Assembly (NCBI GenBank): GCA_028713125.1 | Contig: JAQTOU010000002.1 | Span: 330,583-394,582, forward strand | Direction: 5' to 3' | Source: Elusimicrobiales bacterium | GTDB lineage: Bacteria; Elusimicrobiota; Elusimicrobia; Elusimicrobiales; UBA9959 | Length of the DNA stretch: 64,000 nt | The notes under the pieces: generated by a model | Seen by the model: only the letters and a program-made list of their open reading frames with translations | Databases searched by the model: none | What the model was told of the DNA's origin: nothing | Made by a program: the position numbers and the translations under genes | In this document: piece after piece, positions 26,555-35,369 of the stretch | How positions within the stretch are numbered: position 1 is the first letter of the stretch | Layout: each line of letters starts with the position of its first letter

Positions 26555-28063
26555 TCACTGGCTGCCCGTTCCCTGCTTTTCGCCCGTATCCGCGGGGTCC
26601 TCCTCGTGCAGGAGCTTCGGCAGGGTAAAGGTGAAGGTCGTGCCTATTCCCGGCTCGCTTGAGACGGCCAGCGTCCCGTTATGCCGCCTCAGGATCTCCT
26701 TGACTATGAAAAGTCCCAGGCCGGTTCCTTTTTCTTCTTCCGCCACGGGTTTTCCGAACCGCATGAACTTCTGGAAAAGGCTGGGCTGGTTCTCCTTCGG
26801 AATTCCGGTGCCGGTATCTTTGACATAGCACTCGATGCGGTCGCCCTCCTGCGTCACGCCTATCTCCACGCTGCCTTTCGCGGTGAATTTCAGGGCATTG
26901 CTCAGCAGGTTCGTGAACACCTCGGTTATCCCGTCGGTATCCAGCAGGGTTTCTATCTTCGCGGCCGAGTAGCGCCTTATAAGCTCGATGTTCCGGGTTT
27001 TAGCCCTGGGGGTGAACCTCTCTATTGCTTCGTCGGCGAGCCCGACCACGTCCGCCAGGGTTTTCTTGAAGCGGGAGGGGCCGGATTTCATCCGCGACAT
27101 TTCAAGGAGCTTGCTTATGATCCTGTCCAGGCGCTGGGCGTCTTTATAGGAGACGGTGAGAAGCATCTTTTCCTCCTCCGACAGGCGCCTGCCGCCGTCT
27201 TCCAGGACCATGCCTATCCCGGCGGTGATCGAGGTCAGCGGGGACCGCAGCTCATGCGAGACTAAAGAGGCGAAATCGTCCCTCAGCTGCTCCACCTGCT
27301 TGCGCTCGGTGATGTCCCTGGCGACGACCACGACCCGCCTGGGCAGGCCGGCGGTCAGCACGGGCACGCATTTTATCTCCAGCACGCATTGCCGGTTACA
27401 CCAGACGCAGGGCTCTTCGGCGGTGATTATCCGGCCCTCCGAAAGCGCCTGCAGGCATAATTTTTCGCATTTCTGCGGCAGGGCCGAGACCACCTCCGGC
27501 AGTTTCCTGCCCGTGACCTCCGCGCGGGGGTCCTCCGGCCTGAGCGCCGCTTTAAAAGCCGGGTTCGCCATGATGACGCGCAGGTCCTGGTCGAACACCA
27601 CGATAGCGTCGTCCAGCGCGTCTATCAGCGTGCGGTACCTCTCCTCGGAGGCGCGGAGGCTGACCTCTATCCCGTTGCGCTCTATGGCGTACATTATCGC
27701 GCGGGCCAGGGTTTCCGGGTTGATCGATTTTTTCAGGAGGTAGTCCTGCGCTCCCCTGCGCATGGCCTCCTCGGCGACGGCGTCGTTCTCCAGCCCGGTA
27801 AGGAGCACCACCGGCGTATCCGGCGCGCGGCTGTGGACGGCGGTGAAGGTTTCCAGCCCCGCGCTGTCGGGCAGGAAGAGGTCGGACAGGATTATGTCGA
27901 AATTCGTTTTTTTTAGCTGCTCCAGCGCCTGCGCGAGGTTTTCGGCGCTGCCGACTTCGAAATCCCGCCCGTGGGCCGAGGCTTCGGCCAGGAAAGCGTC
28001 CATCAGCCTGAGGTAAGGTTTTTCATCCTCGATTATGAGCACTTTGATCTTCAGCGTTTCCAT
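26555..28063 (-). CDS. Hybrid REC-PAS-histidine kinase
   Basis: 502 residues from the ATG at 28063, chosen because ggagg stands ten bases before it and the upstream extension overlaps the preceding gene. Order: REC (~5-130, IIEDEKPYLR, phospho-Asp in IILSDLFLPDSAG), PAS (~145-270), HisKA with acceptor His in LVSHELRSPLTSI (~285), and HATPase (KDTGTGIPKENQ, GTGLGLFIVKEIL). The receiver-first order lets an upstream kinase modulate this one. It follows the single-domain regulator gene by two bases and is closed by a terminator. Cytoplasmic; no membrane segment. Confidence 0.92.
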   Translation of the reverse strand: METLKIKVLIIEDEKPYLRLMDAFLAEASAHGRDFEVGSAENLAQALEQLKKTNFDIILSDLFLPDSAGLETFTAVHSRAPDTPVVLLTGLENDAVAEEAMRRGAQDYLLKKSINPETLARAIMYAIERNGIEVSLRASEERYRTLIDALDDAIVVFDQDLRVIMANPAFKAALRPEDPRAEVTGRKLPEVVSALPQKCEKLCLQALSEGRIITAEEPCVWCNRQCVLEIKCVPVLTAGLPRRVVVVARDITERKQVEQLRDDFASLVSHELRSPLTSITAGIGMVLEDGGRRLSEEEKMLLTVSYKDAQRLDRIISKLLEMSRMKSGPSRFKKTLADVVGLADEAIERFTPRAKTRNIELIRRYSAAKIETLLDTDGITEVFTNLLSNALKFTAKGSVEIGVTQEGDRIECYVKDTGTGIPKENQPSLFQKFMRFGKPVAEEEKGTGLGLFIVKEILRRHNGTLAVSSEPGIGTTFTFTLPKLLHEEDPADTGEKQGTGSQ

Positions 28064-28065
28064 AG

Positions 28066-28512
28066 TTAACAAGCCTCCGGAAGCCTTGCCACCGTAAACC
28101 AGAAATTCTCTATCGCCCTGGCCACCTTCCCGAATTCCGCGAGGTCTATCGGTTTTACGATATAGCAGTTCGCGTGGGAATCGTAAGCGCTCTCCACGTC
28201 CGACTGCATAAAGGAGTTCGTGAGTATGATGACAGGGATGCGCTTCAGTTCCTTGTCGCCTTTGATCTCGGCCAGCACGTCCAGCCCGCTTTTCCCGGGC
28301 AGGTTCAGGTCCAGCAGCACCAGGTTCGTCTTCGGCTTGCCGGCGTGGCCGCCCTCGCGGCGCAGGAAGGCGAGCGCCTCGTCCCCTGTCCGCGCCACGT
28401 TCAGATTGAAGCGGCTCCGCCACACGCCCAGAACTTCGCGGGCGAGCCGGATATCCGCCGGGTTATCTTCTACGAGCAATATTTCTACCGAGTTCTTTTT
28501 ATTTTCCTGCAT
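28066..28512 (-). CDS. Single-domain response regulator, Rcp1-like
   Basis: 148 residues, REC only. Acidic residues in LLVEDNPADIRLAREVL, phospho-Asp in LVLLDLNLPGKSGLDV, switch Thr in VIILTNSF and Lys in YIVKPID. The NPADI-R and LPGKSG style is that of Rcp1/CheY-like shuttles paired with phytochrome- and PAS-type kinases. It has no output domain, so it probably relays phosphate. Its start overlaps the end of the PocR-PAS kinase gene by 14 bases, and the hybrid kinase gene begins two bases after its stop. Confidence 0.93.
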   Translation of the reverse strand: MQENKKNSVEILLVEDNPADIRLAREVLGVWRSRFNLNVARTGDEALAFLRREGGHAGKPKTNLVLLDLNLPGKSGLDVLAEIKGDKELKRIPVIILTNSFMQSDVESAYDSHANCYIVKPIDLAEFGKVARAIENFWFTVARLPEAC

Positions 28513-30967
28513 TCAGGCCCGCTTTCCGTCCTTCGGGGACGGGGCTTCGTCTCGCTACGCTGAAATAGATGGCGGTCCCTTTCCCCGGCGCGGATTCCAG
28601 CCAGATGCGCCCGCCGTGGTTTTCCACTATCTTTTTACACAGGGCCAGCCCGACGCCGGTCCCCGGGTACTCTTCCCGCGAGTGCAGCCGCTGGAAGATC
28701 TTGAAAACGCGCTCCGAGAATTTCGGGTCCACGCCTATCCCGTTATCGCTTACTTTGAAAATGTATTCGCCCTGGGCGGCTTCGCAGGTGACAGAGACCC
28801 GCGGGGGCTCGTCCCTCCGGAATTTGATCGCGTTGCCGACCAGGTTCTGCATCAGGTGCATCATCTGGGACTTGTTCGCAATGACCACCGGCAGGCGGGC
28901 ACAGGTGACCGAGGCTTTGGTCTCTTCGATGGAGCTTTTCAGCAGGAAGAGCACCTGGCCCATGACCTTGTCCAGGTCCACCTCCTGCAGCTCTTCCGGG
29001 TTCGCTCCCTCCCGAAGGTAATACATAAGATCTTCCAGCATTTTCTGCATCAGCTTGCCGCCGTTCGTCACGTAGCCGAGGAATTCCTGCGCCGCGCCGT
29101 CCAGTTTCCCGGCCAGACGCTTTTCCAGCAGCTGCGAGTAGCTCCTGACCATGCGCAGCGGCTCCTGCAGGTCGTGGGCGATGAGGCTGTTGAACTGCAT
29201 TATCTCGGAGTTGGTGCTCTGCAGCTCCTTCATAAGTTTGCGCTGGGCGCGGTCGTTCTCTTTCCGCTCGGTGATATCCTGCAGCGCTATAATGAGCCCC
29301 GGCTGGCCCGCGGGCGAGTGCCTGAAGCCGGCCGCGGAGACTTCCGCGCTGATAAGCCGGCCGTCCCGGCCCGTAAACATCAGCTCCAGGCTGCGCGGCG
29401 CCGGCTCCCCGTTCACTACCCTGGGGAGCCATTTCAAGACGGAGGCTTTATCGTCGGCATGGGCGAATTCGGGGAAGCCGCGGTGCAGGAGTTCGCCCAT
29501 GGAGTAGCCCAGGATGGAGCACATTGCGCCGTTGGCCGTCAGGATGCGCCCTTCCGTATCGGCCAGGCACATCCCGACGGGAGCGCTCTCGAAGGTCACC
29601 CTGAACTTTTCCTCGCTTTCCTTCAAGGCCCTTTCCGCCTGCTTTCGCTCGGTAATGTCCCTCACCACGCGCAGGATGAATTTCTCTCCCTCAAGTTCCA
29701 GGGCGTGGGCGTGGGCTTCCACCGGTATTATGCCGCCGTCAGCGCGCAGATGTTCCGCTCCGAATACGGCCTTCCCCTGCTCGAACGCGTATTTTGTCTG
29801 CGCGGCGAATTCGCGCGCCGAAGCCGGGGTAAGCAGCTGCCGGAAATTCATGTCGCTGATCTCCTCTTCGGTGTACCCCAGCTGCGCATACGCCGCTTCA
29901 TTGGCGTAGACTATGCGCCCTTCGGGGTCATGGAGATAGATCGCGTCTTTTACCGAGTCAAGCAGCGTAGCCTTAAGTTCATTTCCCTCTTCGAGGCGCT
30001 TGCGCTCGGTAATATCCCTGCTGATCCCCCTGTAGCCGGCGAAGCGGCCGGCTTCGTCGAAAATGGGGTTCCCGCTCGATTCCAGTACCTTCTCGCGGCA
30101 GTCTTTATGGGTGGACCCGCTTTCGATATTGCGGAAAGGTTTTTTATTGAGCAGGCTGGAGGTAAAGCGTCTGGCTGCGGCTTCATCTCCCGCGCAGATA
30201 AATTCGAGGAGGCTTCTCCCAAGCGCCTCGCGGGTCTCGTAACCCAGGAGGTCTTTGACCTTCGGACTGATATAAACGACTTTATCGGTCCCGTCCGTCT
30301 CCCAGACCAGGTCGGGAAGGGTTTCGGCCAGTGATAAGAACTTCCTCTCCGAAACCTTCAGCCGCTCCGCTACCGCGCTTATAGATCTTTCCAGCCTTTC
30401 CGCTTTTCCCTCCGATGCGAGCAAGGCGTATTTCTGCTCCGCCAGGAGCGAGACCTGTTCCGCAAGGCAGGCCGTAAGGCTCCTTAGTTTTTCTTCGGGG
30501 GCCACGGGGACTTCCTTCAGGGCTTCGAGGTATTTCACCTCGTCGAACCCGTATTGCGCCGCCTGGTTTTTAAAGCGCTGCGTGTCGGGTTCGCCCAGTA
30601 GGACCTGGCCGGCGGCGATACTGGCTATGTGTTTTCCATCCAGCATCACCGGCATGGCGCAGTACGCCAGCCCGTGGTCGCAGGTGTACACGGTCTGCTG
30701 TCCGGAGGAATTAAGACCGCTCAGCAGGCGTATCGAGCTTTTCCTGCAGCACTCCTCGGAAGCGGGGCAGGATTTATGGAATTTATGGCAGAAGTCGCGC
30801 AAAGAGGGGGCTATGAGGGTGCTCTTTCCCGGGTGGTCCAGGAAAGTTATAGTAAAACCCGTGGCCCGGGTGAACTTCTCGAAAATGCCGCGCATTCTCT
30901 CAAGGTCCACCAGGTCCGGAACGGGAGACTTCCCGTCCGCGAGGTCGATACCGGCTTCTTGTTCCAT
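28499..30967 (-). CDS. PocR / triple-PAS sensor histidine kinase
   Basis: 822 residues. A PocR ligand-binding domain (~20-175) has the cysteine-rich core FCHKFHKSCPASEECC and TYTC-type motif VYTCDHGLAYCAMPV. Three PAS domains follow at about 210-340, 345-465 and 470-595, each ending in the DITERK PAC signature. The phospho-acceptor is in LIAHDLQEPLRMVRSYSQLLEK and the HATPase has SDNGIGVDP and GTGVGLALCKKIV. The kinase end resembles Cph1/phytochrome-type kinases. PocR domains are thought to bind small hydrocarbon derivatives. No membrane segment is visible. First gene of a three-gene phosphorelay. Confidence 0.92.
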   Translation of the reverse strand: MEQEAGIDLADGKSPVPDLVDLERMRGIFEKFTRATGFTITFLDHPGKSTLIAPSLRDFCHKFHKSCPASEECCRKSSIRLLSGLNSSGQQTVYTCDHGLAYCAMPVMLDGKHIASIAAGQVLLGEPDTQRFKNQAAQYGFDEVKYLEALKEVPVAPEEKLRSLTACLAEQVSLLAEQKYALLASEGKAERLERSISAVAERLKVSERKFLSLAETLPDLVWETDGTDKVVYISPKVKDLLGYETREALGRSLLEFICAGDEAAARRFTSSLLNKKPFRNIESGSTHKDCREKVLESSGNPIFDEAGRFAGYRGISRDITERKRLEEGNELKATLLDSVKDAIYLHDPEGRIVYANEAAYAQLGYTEEEISDMNFRQLLTPASAREFAAQTKYAFEQGKAVFGAEHLRADGGIIPVEAHAHALELEGEKFILRVVRDITERKQAERALKESEEKFRVTFESAPVGMCLADTEGRILTANGAMCSILGYSMGELLHRGFPEFAHADDKASVLKWLPRVVNGEPAPRSLELMFTGRDGRLISAEVSAAGFRHSPAGQPGLIIALQDITERKENDRAQRKLMKELQSTNSEIMQFNSLIAHDLQEPLRMVRSYSQLLEKRLAGKLDGAAQEFLGYVTNGGKLMQKMLEDLMYYLREGANPEELQEVDLDKVMGQVLFLLKSSIEETKASVTCARLPVVIANKSQMMHLMQNLVGNAIKFRRDEPPRVSVTCEAAQGEYIFKVSDNGIGVDPKFSERVFKIFQRLHSREEYPGTGVGLALCKKIVENHGGRIWLESAPGKGTAIYFSVARRSPVPEGRKAGLNAGK

Positions 30968-31377
30968 TAAATACGTCCCCGTGAGAAACGCTGAATTCGA
31001 GTCCGCCGCCGCTTCAATCCGGCGCGCCCGCGCGCATCCGGCGGGCCAGCAGCAGGAGGCGCGCGGCTTCGAGATAAAGAGAAAAATCCAGCGCCTGCCC
31101 GGAACGCGGCCTGGCCGCTTTTTCCGGGGACGGGGCGCGCCCCGTCTTCACGGAGCTGTTTTGTCTTTCTTTGGTTTTCATCTGCCCCCCTCGCAGCCCG
31201 CCGGAAATATCCGGCGGCGCCTCCCGGGAAAACGCCCGGGGCCGCGCCTGGCCGGTTCCGGCAGGCTGCAACCCTACCCCAAGGGTAGTCTAAATTTTTA
31301 TCTATATGGTTGGAATACCCAAATAGGGCTAGAAGGCCTTTAAAAAAGTGGTTAGCCCTAAAAGGCTACCCGGACTC
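30968..31377. other. Intergenic region with inverted repeats
   Basis: 410 bases between the NarL-like regulator and the PocR kinase, both minus. It holds a perfect 8-bp inverted repeat tagggcta/tagcccta (31324-31331, 31353-31360) near the regulator stop. It also holds a small palindrome, ctaccccaagggtag (31274-31288), and a weak small open frame (listed separately). The operon promoter for the PocR kinase should be here, but I could not pick a convincing one. Confidence 0.5.
31014..31181 (-). CDS. Possible small protein, 55 residues
   Basis: Open frame starting at an ATG with a G-rich stretch (ggggggc) just upstream. The product begins MKTKERQNSSVKTGRAPSP and is basic with a hydrophobic, Leu-rich C-terminus (YLEAARLLLLARRMRAG). 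No family recognised. It sits in the leader of the PocR kinase operon, where a small basic protein or chance open frame are both plausible. Codon use in this GC-rich DNA does not decide. Confidence 0.25.
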   Translation of the reverse strand: MKTKERQNSSVKTGRAPSPEKAARPRSGQALDFSLYLEAARLLLLARRMRAGAPD

Positions 31378-32031
31378 TTATAACTTCACCAGTTTTTCCC
31401 TGACGGCGTAGCGCACCAGGTCGGTCTGCTTGTGGATGTTCAGCTTGCGCGCAATATTGTTCCGGTGCGCGTGGACGGTATTGGCGGAGATCTTCAGTTC
31501 CCGTGCGATCTGCTTGTTGGCCAGGCCCTCGGCTATGAGCTGCACTATCTCCCGCTCTTTCGAAGTAAGCTGTCCCGCGGGCGCGGGCTCCGAAGCGTCC
31601 GCGGCCCTGCCCTGCAGCGTCTCGGTCATGAAGCCGTGCAGGGCGGGGCTGAGATAGTGGCCTCCTTTGTGCACTTCGCGGACGGCCTTGATGACCTCGT
31701 CGGCCGCGCATTCTTTGAGGAGGTAGCCTTTCGCGCCCGTTTTCATGGCCTTTGTGACGGTGGGCTTGTCGTCGTACATGCTGAGGAAGATTATCTTCGC
31801 GTCCTTCTCCGAGCGCAGCAGCCGCGCGGCCGTGTCTATGCCGTTCAGCCCCGGCATGGCGATGTCGAGCAGGTAGACGTCGGCCGGCTTTTTCCGCGCC
31901 AGCTCCAGCAGCTTTTTTCCGCTGGGGACCTCCCCGGTTATAATTATGTCCCTGGCGTTCTTTTCGAGCAGAAGTTTCAGGCCTTCCATCACAAGGGAAT
32001 GATCGTCCGCGATAATGACTTTGATAGGCAT
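31378..32031 (-). CDS. NarL/LuxR-family response regulator
   Basis: 217 residues. The REC domain (~1-125) has IIADDHSLVMEGLK and phospho-Asp in VYLLDIAMPGLNG. A LuxR-type helix-turn-helix follows (~148-212, LTSKEREIVQLIAEGLANKQIARELKISANTVHAHRNNI). It should bind DNA as a dimer when phosphorylated by the kinase gene that ends one base upstream of its start. The targets are unknown; candidate palindromes lie in the 31.27-31.36 kb gap. Confidence 0.95.
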   Translation of the reverse strand: MPIKVIIADDHSLVMEGLKLLLEKNARDIIITGEVPSGKKLLELARKKPADVYLLDIAMPGLNGIDTAARLLRSEKDAKIIFLSMYDDKPTVTKAMKTGAKGYLLKECAADEVIKAVREVHKGGHYLSPALHGFMTETLQGRAADASEPAPAGQLTSKEREIVQLIAEGLANKQIARELKISANTVHAHRNNIARKLNIHKQTDLVRYAVREKLVKL

Positions 32032-32032
32032 A

Positions 32033-33223
32033 TTATTCCTTGACCAGGCCGGGGTCGAGGGGGAAATCCCCTTTTACCACGGTCCCGAAACCGGGAGTCG
32101 ATTCTACCGAAAGGGAGGCGTACAGTGATTCCGCTTCCTCCCGCATGATGCGGAGGCCCAGGGTGGGGTTCCGGTCAAGGAACTCCCGGTCGTCCGCGTC
32201 GAAGCCTTTCCCGTCGTCGGCGACGGAGAATTTCAGCCGCCCGCCGGCGCAGCTCAGCCCGATCTTTATCGAGCGCGCTCCCGAATGTTTGACTGCGTTG
32301 TTCAGCGATTCCTGGATGATCCTGTAGGCAAGTATCCTGACCAGGTCGTCGATCTTCTTCTCGTCGGGAAGGCGGATGGAGCACTGCGTCTTTACCGCCG
32401 TGCAGCGCTCCGTCCTGGTCGCGAGTTCGGCGACGGCGCCGGCCAGGCCGGAGACGCCCATGGCCGGCGGCCTGATGTCATGGCAGATATTGCGCAGCGC
32501 GGCGGCCAGCCCGCGCGCCGCTTTTTTCGTCTCCTCCAGCCTGGCGGCGGCGCGGCCGGGCTCGTTCCCCACCACTTCCTGGTGAGCCAGGGAAAGGGAA
32601 GAGCTGAGCAGCATTATATGGGAGCCTAGTTCGTCGTGGAGAAGGCTGGAGATGCGCTTCTTTTCGTCCTCCCTGGCGCGTATCACCTGGCGCGCCACCA
32701 GCCTCAGCTGGCCCGCCGCAAGCTTATGCGAACTTATATCACGGGCTATGCCAAGCGTGCCGAGGACCTCCCCGTTCCTCCCGAAGAGCGGCGTTTTGAC
32801 TATTTCCGACCACCGGTCTTCGCCCCCTTCCCGCGCGGAGTTGAAAACCGCGCGGTCGGGCAGGCCGGAGTCCATGACTTTCCTGTCCTGTTCGGCGTAG
32901 GAAGCGGCCACTTTACGCGGCCAGACTTCCCAGTCGGTCTTCCCTATCAGGTCGCGGTGGCTTACCCCGCAGGCGCCGGCGAAAGAGTGGCTGGCCGAAA
33001 TGAACCGTCCCCCGCTGTCTTTTATCCAGGCGAGTTCCGGCACATTGGCGAAAAGGGCTTTGCGGCGGTTCTTTATCCTGCCGCGGCGTTGTAGCTCCGC
33101 GCCGCCCCGGGCGCCTTCACCGAGTACGGGCCCTCCAAGCCGGTCGAAAAAGTCGAATTGGGGCGCGCCTGTCGGCTGCCCCGGTCGTACAATGGCTGCG
33201 CTTGGTTTATTGTGCCGCTTCAT
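32033..33223 (-). CDS. PAS sensor histidine kinase, NarX/HisKA_3 type
   Basis: 396 residues. A basic, poorly conserved N-terminus is followed by a PAS domain (~55-165, LFANVPELAWIKDSGGRFISAS..., PAC ending LGIARDISSHK). The HisKA_3 dimerisation domain has acceptor His in SSLLHDELGSHIMLLSSSL, and the HATPase has ADDGKGFDADD and LGLRIMREEAESL. No transmembrane segments are seen, so this is a soluble member of the NarX/DegS group. Paired with the NarL-like regulator: the next gene starts two bases later. The promoter at about 33.4 kb leaves a leader of roughly 170 bases. Confidence 0.92.
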   Translation of the reverse strand: MKRHNKPSAAIVRPGQPTGAPQFDFFDRLGGPVLGEGARGGAELQRRGRIKNRRKALFANVPELAWIKDSGGRFISASHSFAGACGVSHRDLIGKTDWEVWPRKVAASYAEQDRKVMDSGLPDRAVFNSAREGGEDRWSEIVKTPLFGRNGEVLGTLGIARDISSHKLAAGQLRLVARQVIRAREDEKKRISSLLHDELGSHIMLLSSSLSLAHQEVVGNEPGRAAARLEETKKAARGLAAALRNICHDIRPPAMGVSGLAGAVAELATRTERCTAVKTQCSIRLPDEKKIDDLVRILAYRIIQESLNNAVKHSGARSIKIGLSCAGGRLKFSVADDGKGFDADDREFLDRNPTLGLRIMREEAESLYASLSVESTPGFGTVVKGDFPLDPGLVKE

Positions 33224-33402
33224 CTTCGTCCCCCGTATAAAATCACGCGGATAATATTTCCGCGGACAGCAGATCGGTGAAGCCTTAAAGCGTTATTTTA
33301 CAGCTCACTTGCCTTGCCGTGCGGGCGCGAAACCGCGCCGCGGCGGCGAAAAGCGTGAACAGTGAACAGTGAAAAGTGAACAGTTAACCCTTACCCAAAA
33401 TT

Positions 33403-33430
33403 ATTATACAAAAAACAATGCCGGTGTCCA
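33403..33430 (-). promoter_or_regulatory. Putative promoter of the NarX/NarL-like pair
   Basis: On the minus strand TGGACA (33425-33430) and a perfect TATAAT (33403-33408) are 16 bases apart. The direct repeats at 33355-33385 lie just downstream of the predicted transcription start. Confidence 0.55.
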
Positions 33431-33485
33431 GTTAAGAGTAAGGGCCTTAATATAAGGAAGGGATTTTAAGCGCGGGCGGGGCGTG

Positions 33486-33523
33486 AAATAAAAACGGCCC
33501 GGCCCCGTGCGGGACCGGGCCGT
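33486..33523 (-). terminator. Intrinsic terminator of the MalQ-TatT-DctP operon
   Basis: The strong GC stem acggcccgg...ccgggccgt (33494-33523) is followed on the minus strand by TTTTTATTT, ten bases after the DctP stop. Confidence 0.9.
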
Positions 33524-33532
33524 TCAGGGCTT

Positions 33533-34546
33533 TCAGTTCTTTTTGGCTGCGCGGAAGGCTTTAAGGGCGGCTTCCACTTTATCCAGCAGTTCCCTGGCGT
33601 AGAGCTTGCCTACCAAAGAGAGCCGGGCCTGTTCGCCGGCCCGCTCGAATTCCGCCGTCACGGCCGGGCCGGCGGGGTCGGTGAACTGCAGTTTCTTCGA
33701 CTTAAGAATGGCTATGGATTGCTCATTGTCCTTGCGGCTCTGCAGGGTCAGGGCCCTGAAATGCTTCTCGCCCAGTTCCAGCAGGATCTTCTGGTCTTCT
33801 TTGGACAGCGCGTCGAAGGTTTTTTTGGAGATCACGGCCGCTCCCGAAGCGTTGGTTATGGGCAGGGAGAAAACATATTTCATGCGCGAGAACCACTGCA
33901 GCGCTATCACGGAAAGGGGGGAGCCGTAGACCCCGTTCAGCATGCCGGTCTGCAGCGAGGTCATCACGTCCATTACGGAGAGGGGGATGGGTTTTACTTT
34001 GAGCGCGGCGAACATCGCTTCCGCTATCGGGTCGCCTTCCCAGAGCCACATCTTCAGGTTCTTCAGGTCTTCCGGCTTGGTGACCGGCGAGTTGGAGAAA
34101 ATATTGACATTGCCGACCTCCGCCCAGCCCAGGAGTATATAGCCCTTGCTTTCGAAGATCTTGCGGAAGTCCGCGTCGAAGGTCTTGTAAATATGGTCTA
34201 TTTCCTGGGCGTTCTTGAAAAGAAAAGGCGTGTCCAGCAGGCGCGCCTCCGGCGCTATCTCGCCCAGGCCCACCCCGGTGAAGCCGCCGGCCTGCAGCTG
34301 GCCGAGGCGGATCTTGCGCACCACGTCTTTCTCGTCGCCTGAAATGCCGCCGGCGTAAAGCTTGAATTTTACGCGGTTGCCGGTCCTGGAGGAGGCTTCT
34401 ATGGTGAACTGCTTCATGGCTTTCATCCAGGTAGAGCCGTCAGGGGCCAGCGTGGCGAACTTCACCATGGTCTCGGCCCGGGCGGCGCCGGCGCCGAGGG
34501 CGAGGAGCAAAGCGCAAAGAGCGGCCGATTTTCTAAAATAGTTCAT
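33533..34546 (-). CDS. dctP: TRAP transporter periplasmic binding protein (DctP/TatP type)
   Basis: 337 residues with a Sec signal peptide (MNYFRKSAALCALLLALGAGAARA). The DctP fold is shown by VKFATLAPDGSTWMKAMKQF, YAGGISGDEKDVVRKIRLGQLQAG and SLQTGMLNGVYGSPLSV. Classical DctPs have a carboxylate-clamping Arg in a LKGLKIRV-type segment. Here that region reads LKNLKMWLWEGDP, so the Arg is missing and the cargo may not be a simple carboxylate. Its start overlaps the TatT gene by 14 bases. This arrangement matches TatT-associated TRAP systems known from Treponema. The membrane subunits are not in this operon; a DctQ/DctM pair is 12 kb away. Confidence 0.93.
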   Translation of the reverse strand: MNYFRKSAALCALLLALGAGAARAETMVKFATLAPDGSTWMKAMKQFTIEASSRTGNRVKFKLYAGGISGDEKDVVRKIRLGQLQAGGFTGVGLGEIAPEARLLDTPFLFKNAQEIDHIYKTFDADFRKIFESKGYILLGWAEVGNVNIFSNSPVTKPEDLKNLKMWLWEGDPIAEAMFAALKVKPIPLSVMDVMTSLQTGMLNGVYGSPLSVIALQWFSRMKYVFSLPITNASGAAVISKKTFDALSKEDQKILLELGEKHFRALTLQSRKDNEQSIAILKSKKLQFTDPAGPAVTAEFERAGEQARLSLVGKLYARELLDKVEAALKAFRAAKKN

Positions 34547-35369
34547 CTTTTTTCTCCAGTAGTTTCTTCGCTTTTATTTTGGCCACTTCGTCCGCCAGCC
34601 TGGCGTTCCCCTCGCGGGGCTCGGCCGAGAGCACCGAGTTGAGCAGCTTTTCGAAAAGTTCGGGGTCCTGCGCGGCCACGGCGGCCAGCTTTGCGTAGAG
34701 GAAGCGGTTCAGCAGGAAGTTCTCCCCGGCGCCGGTCAGCGCAAGCTCGAAATGTTTTTTGGCCTTGTCGGGGTCGCCGCCGAACATGCGCGGGCGCAGG
34801 GAATAATAGGCCCCCATCAGGCTCTGGGCGCCGTTGTAATAGAAAGAAGGGTCCAGCTCCAGCAGTTTTTCTATGGCCGGTTCCAAAGTGGGCAGCTCGG
34901 CCAGGACCTCGGGCTTGTCGCGGTTGAGGTTTATGTAGAGGGCCTTGCAGAAAGTGTTCCAGAACAGCGGCGGCACGTCGGACTTCTTCGCGGCCGCCGA
35001 AGAGGCCCCTTTAAGCGCGCGGGCGGCATAGGCTTCGCCCTTGGAGTAAAAACCGGAGGCCCGCTCCGGGCTCTCGTCCTCGACGAACATCAGCGCGTAG
35101 CCGCAGAAGCCCTGCGAGGCGTTCACCAGCAGGGCCTTATTGCCCGGGTCGCTCTGCAGAAGTATTTCCATCAGCTGCAGATTGGCCGGCAGGGCTTCCT
35201 TCGCGTACTGCGCGTCGGCCTGGCTGAAGACGGCGGGGAGGCCTTTGTCTATAACGCCGGAGGTGACGCGCGCCGCCGTGCGGTTCAGCGAGCAGGCGGA
35301 CAGGGCGCTCAGCGCCAGCAGGCAGAGGCCGCGGGTCAGGCAGCTTTTTAAAGTGGCCGGTTCTTTCAT
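34533..35369 (-). CDS. TRAP-associated TatT-family lipoprotein
   Basis: 278 residues from the ATG at 35369, preceded by gggag. The start is chosen because it gives a lipoprotein signal (LCLLALSALSAC, Cys ~24) and a 4-base overlap with malQ. The mature part is helical: YALMFVEDESPERASGFYSKGEAYA and LDPSFYYNGAQSLMGAYYSLRPRMFGGDPDKAKKHFELAL are TatT hallmarks. In Treponema pallidum, TatT is a trimeric TPR-like lipoprotein that binds the TRAP binding protein and may hand it hydrophobic ligands. Its coupling with dctP here fits that role. Confidence 0.9.
   Translation of the reverse strand: MKEPATLKSCLTRGLCLLALSALSACSLNRTAARVTSGVIDKGLPAVFSQADAQYAKEALPANLQLMEILLQSDPGNKALLVNASQGFCGYALMFVEDESPERASGFYSKGEAYAARALKGASSAAAKKSDVPPLFWNTFCKALYINLNRDKPEVLAELPTLEPAIEKLLELDPSFYYNGAQSLMGAYYSLRPRMFGGDPDKAKKHFELALTGAGENFLLNRFLYAKLAAVAAQDPELFEKLLNSVLSAEPREGNARLADEVAKIKAKKLLEKKDELF

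Larger units (their letters stand above)
33224..33532. other. Promoter/leader region with short direct repeats
   Basis: 309 bases without a gene. It contains the kinase promoter (33403-33430), a run of four gtgaaca/gtgaaaa-type units at 33355-33385, a small hairpin cgcgga...tccgcg at 33247-33263, and the DctP terminator at 33486-33523. Confidence 0.6.

Noticed and set aside
31274-31288. ctaccccaagggtag as a NarL-type operator
   Set aside because: It resembles half-sites of TACYYMT type, but the spacing is too short and a similar word occurs in the terminator at 26459-26479; evidence is too thin for a feature.
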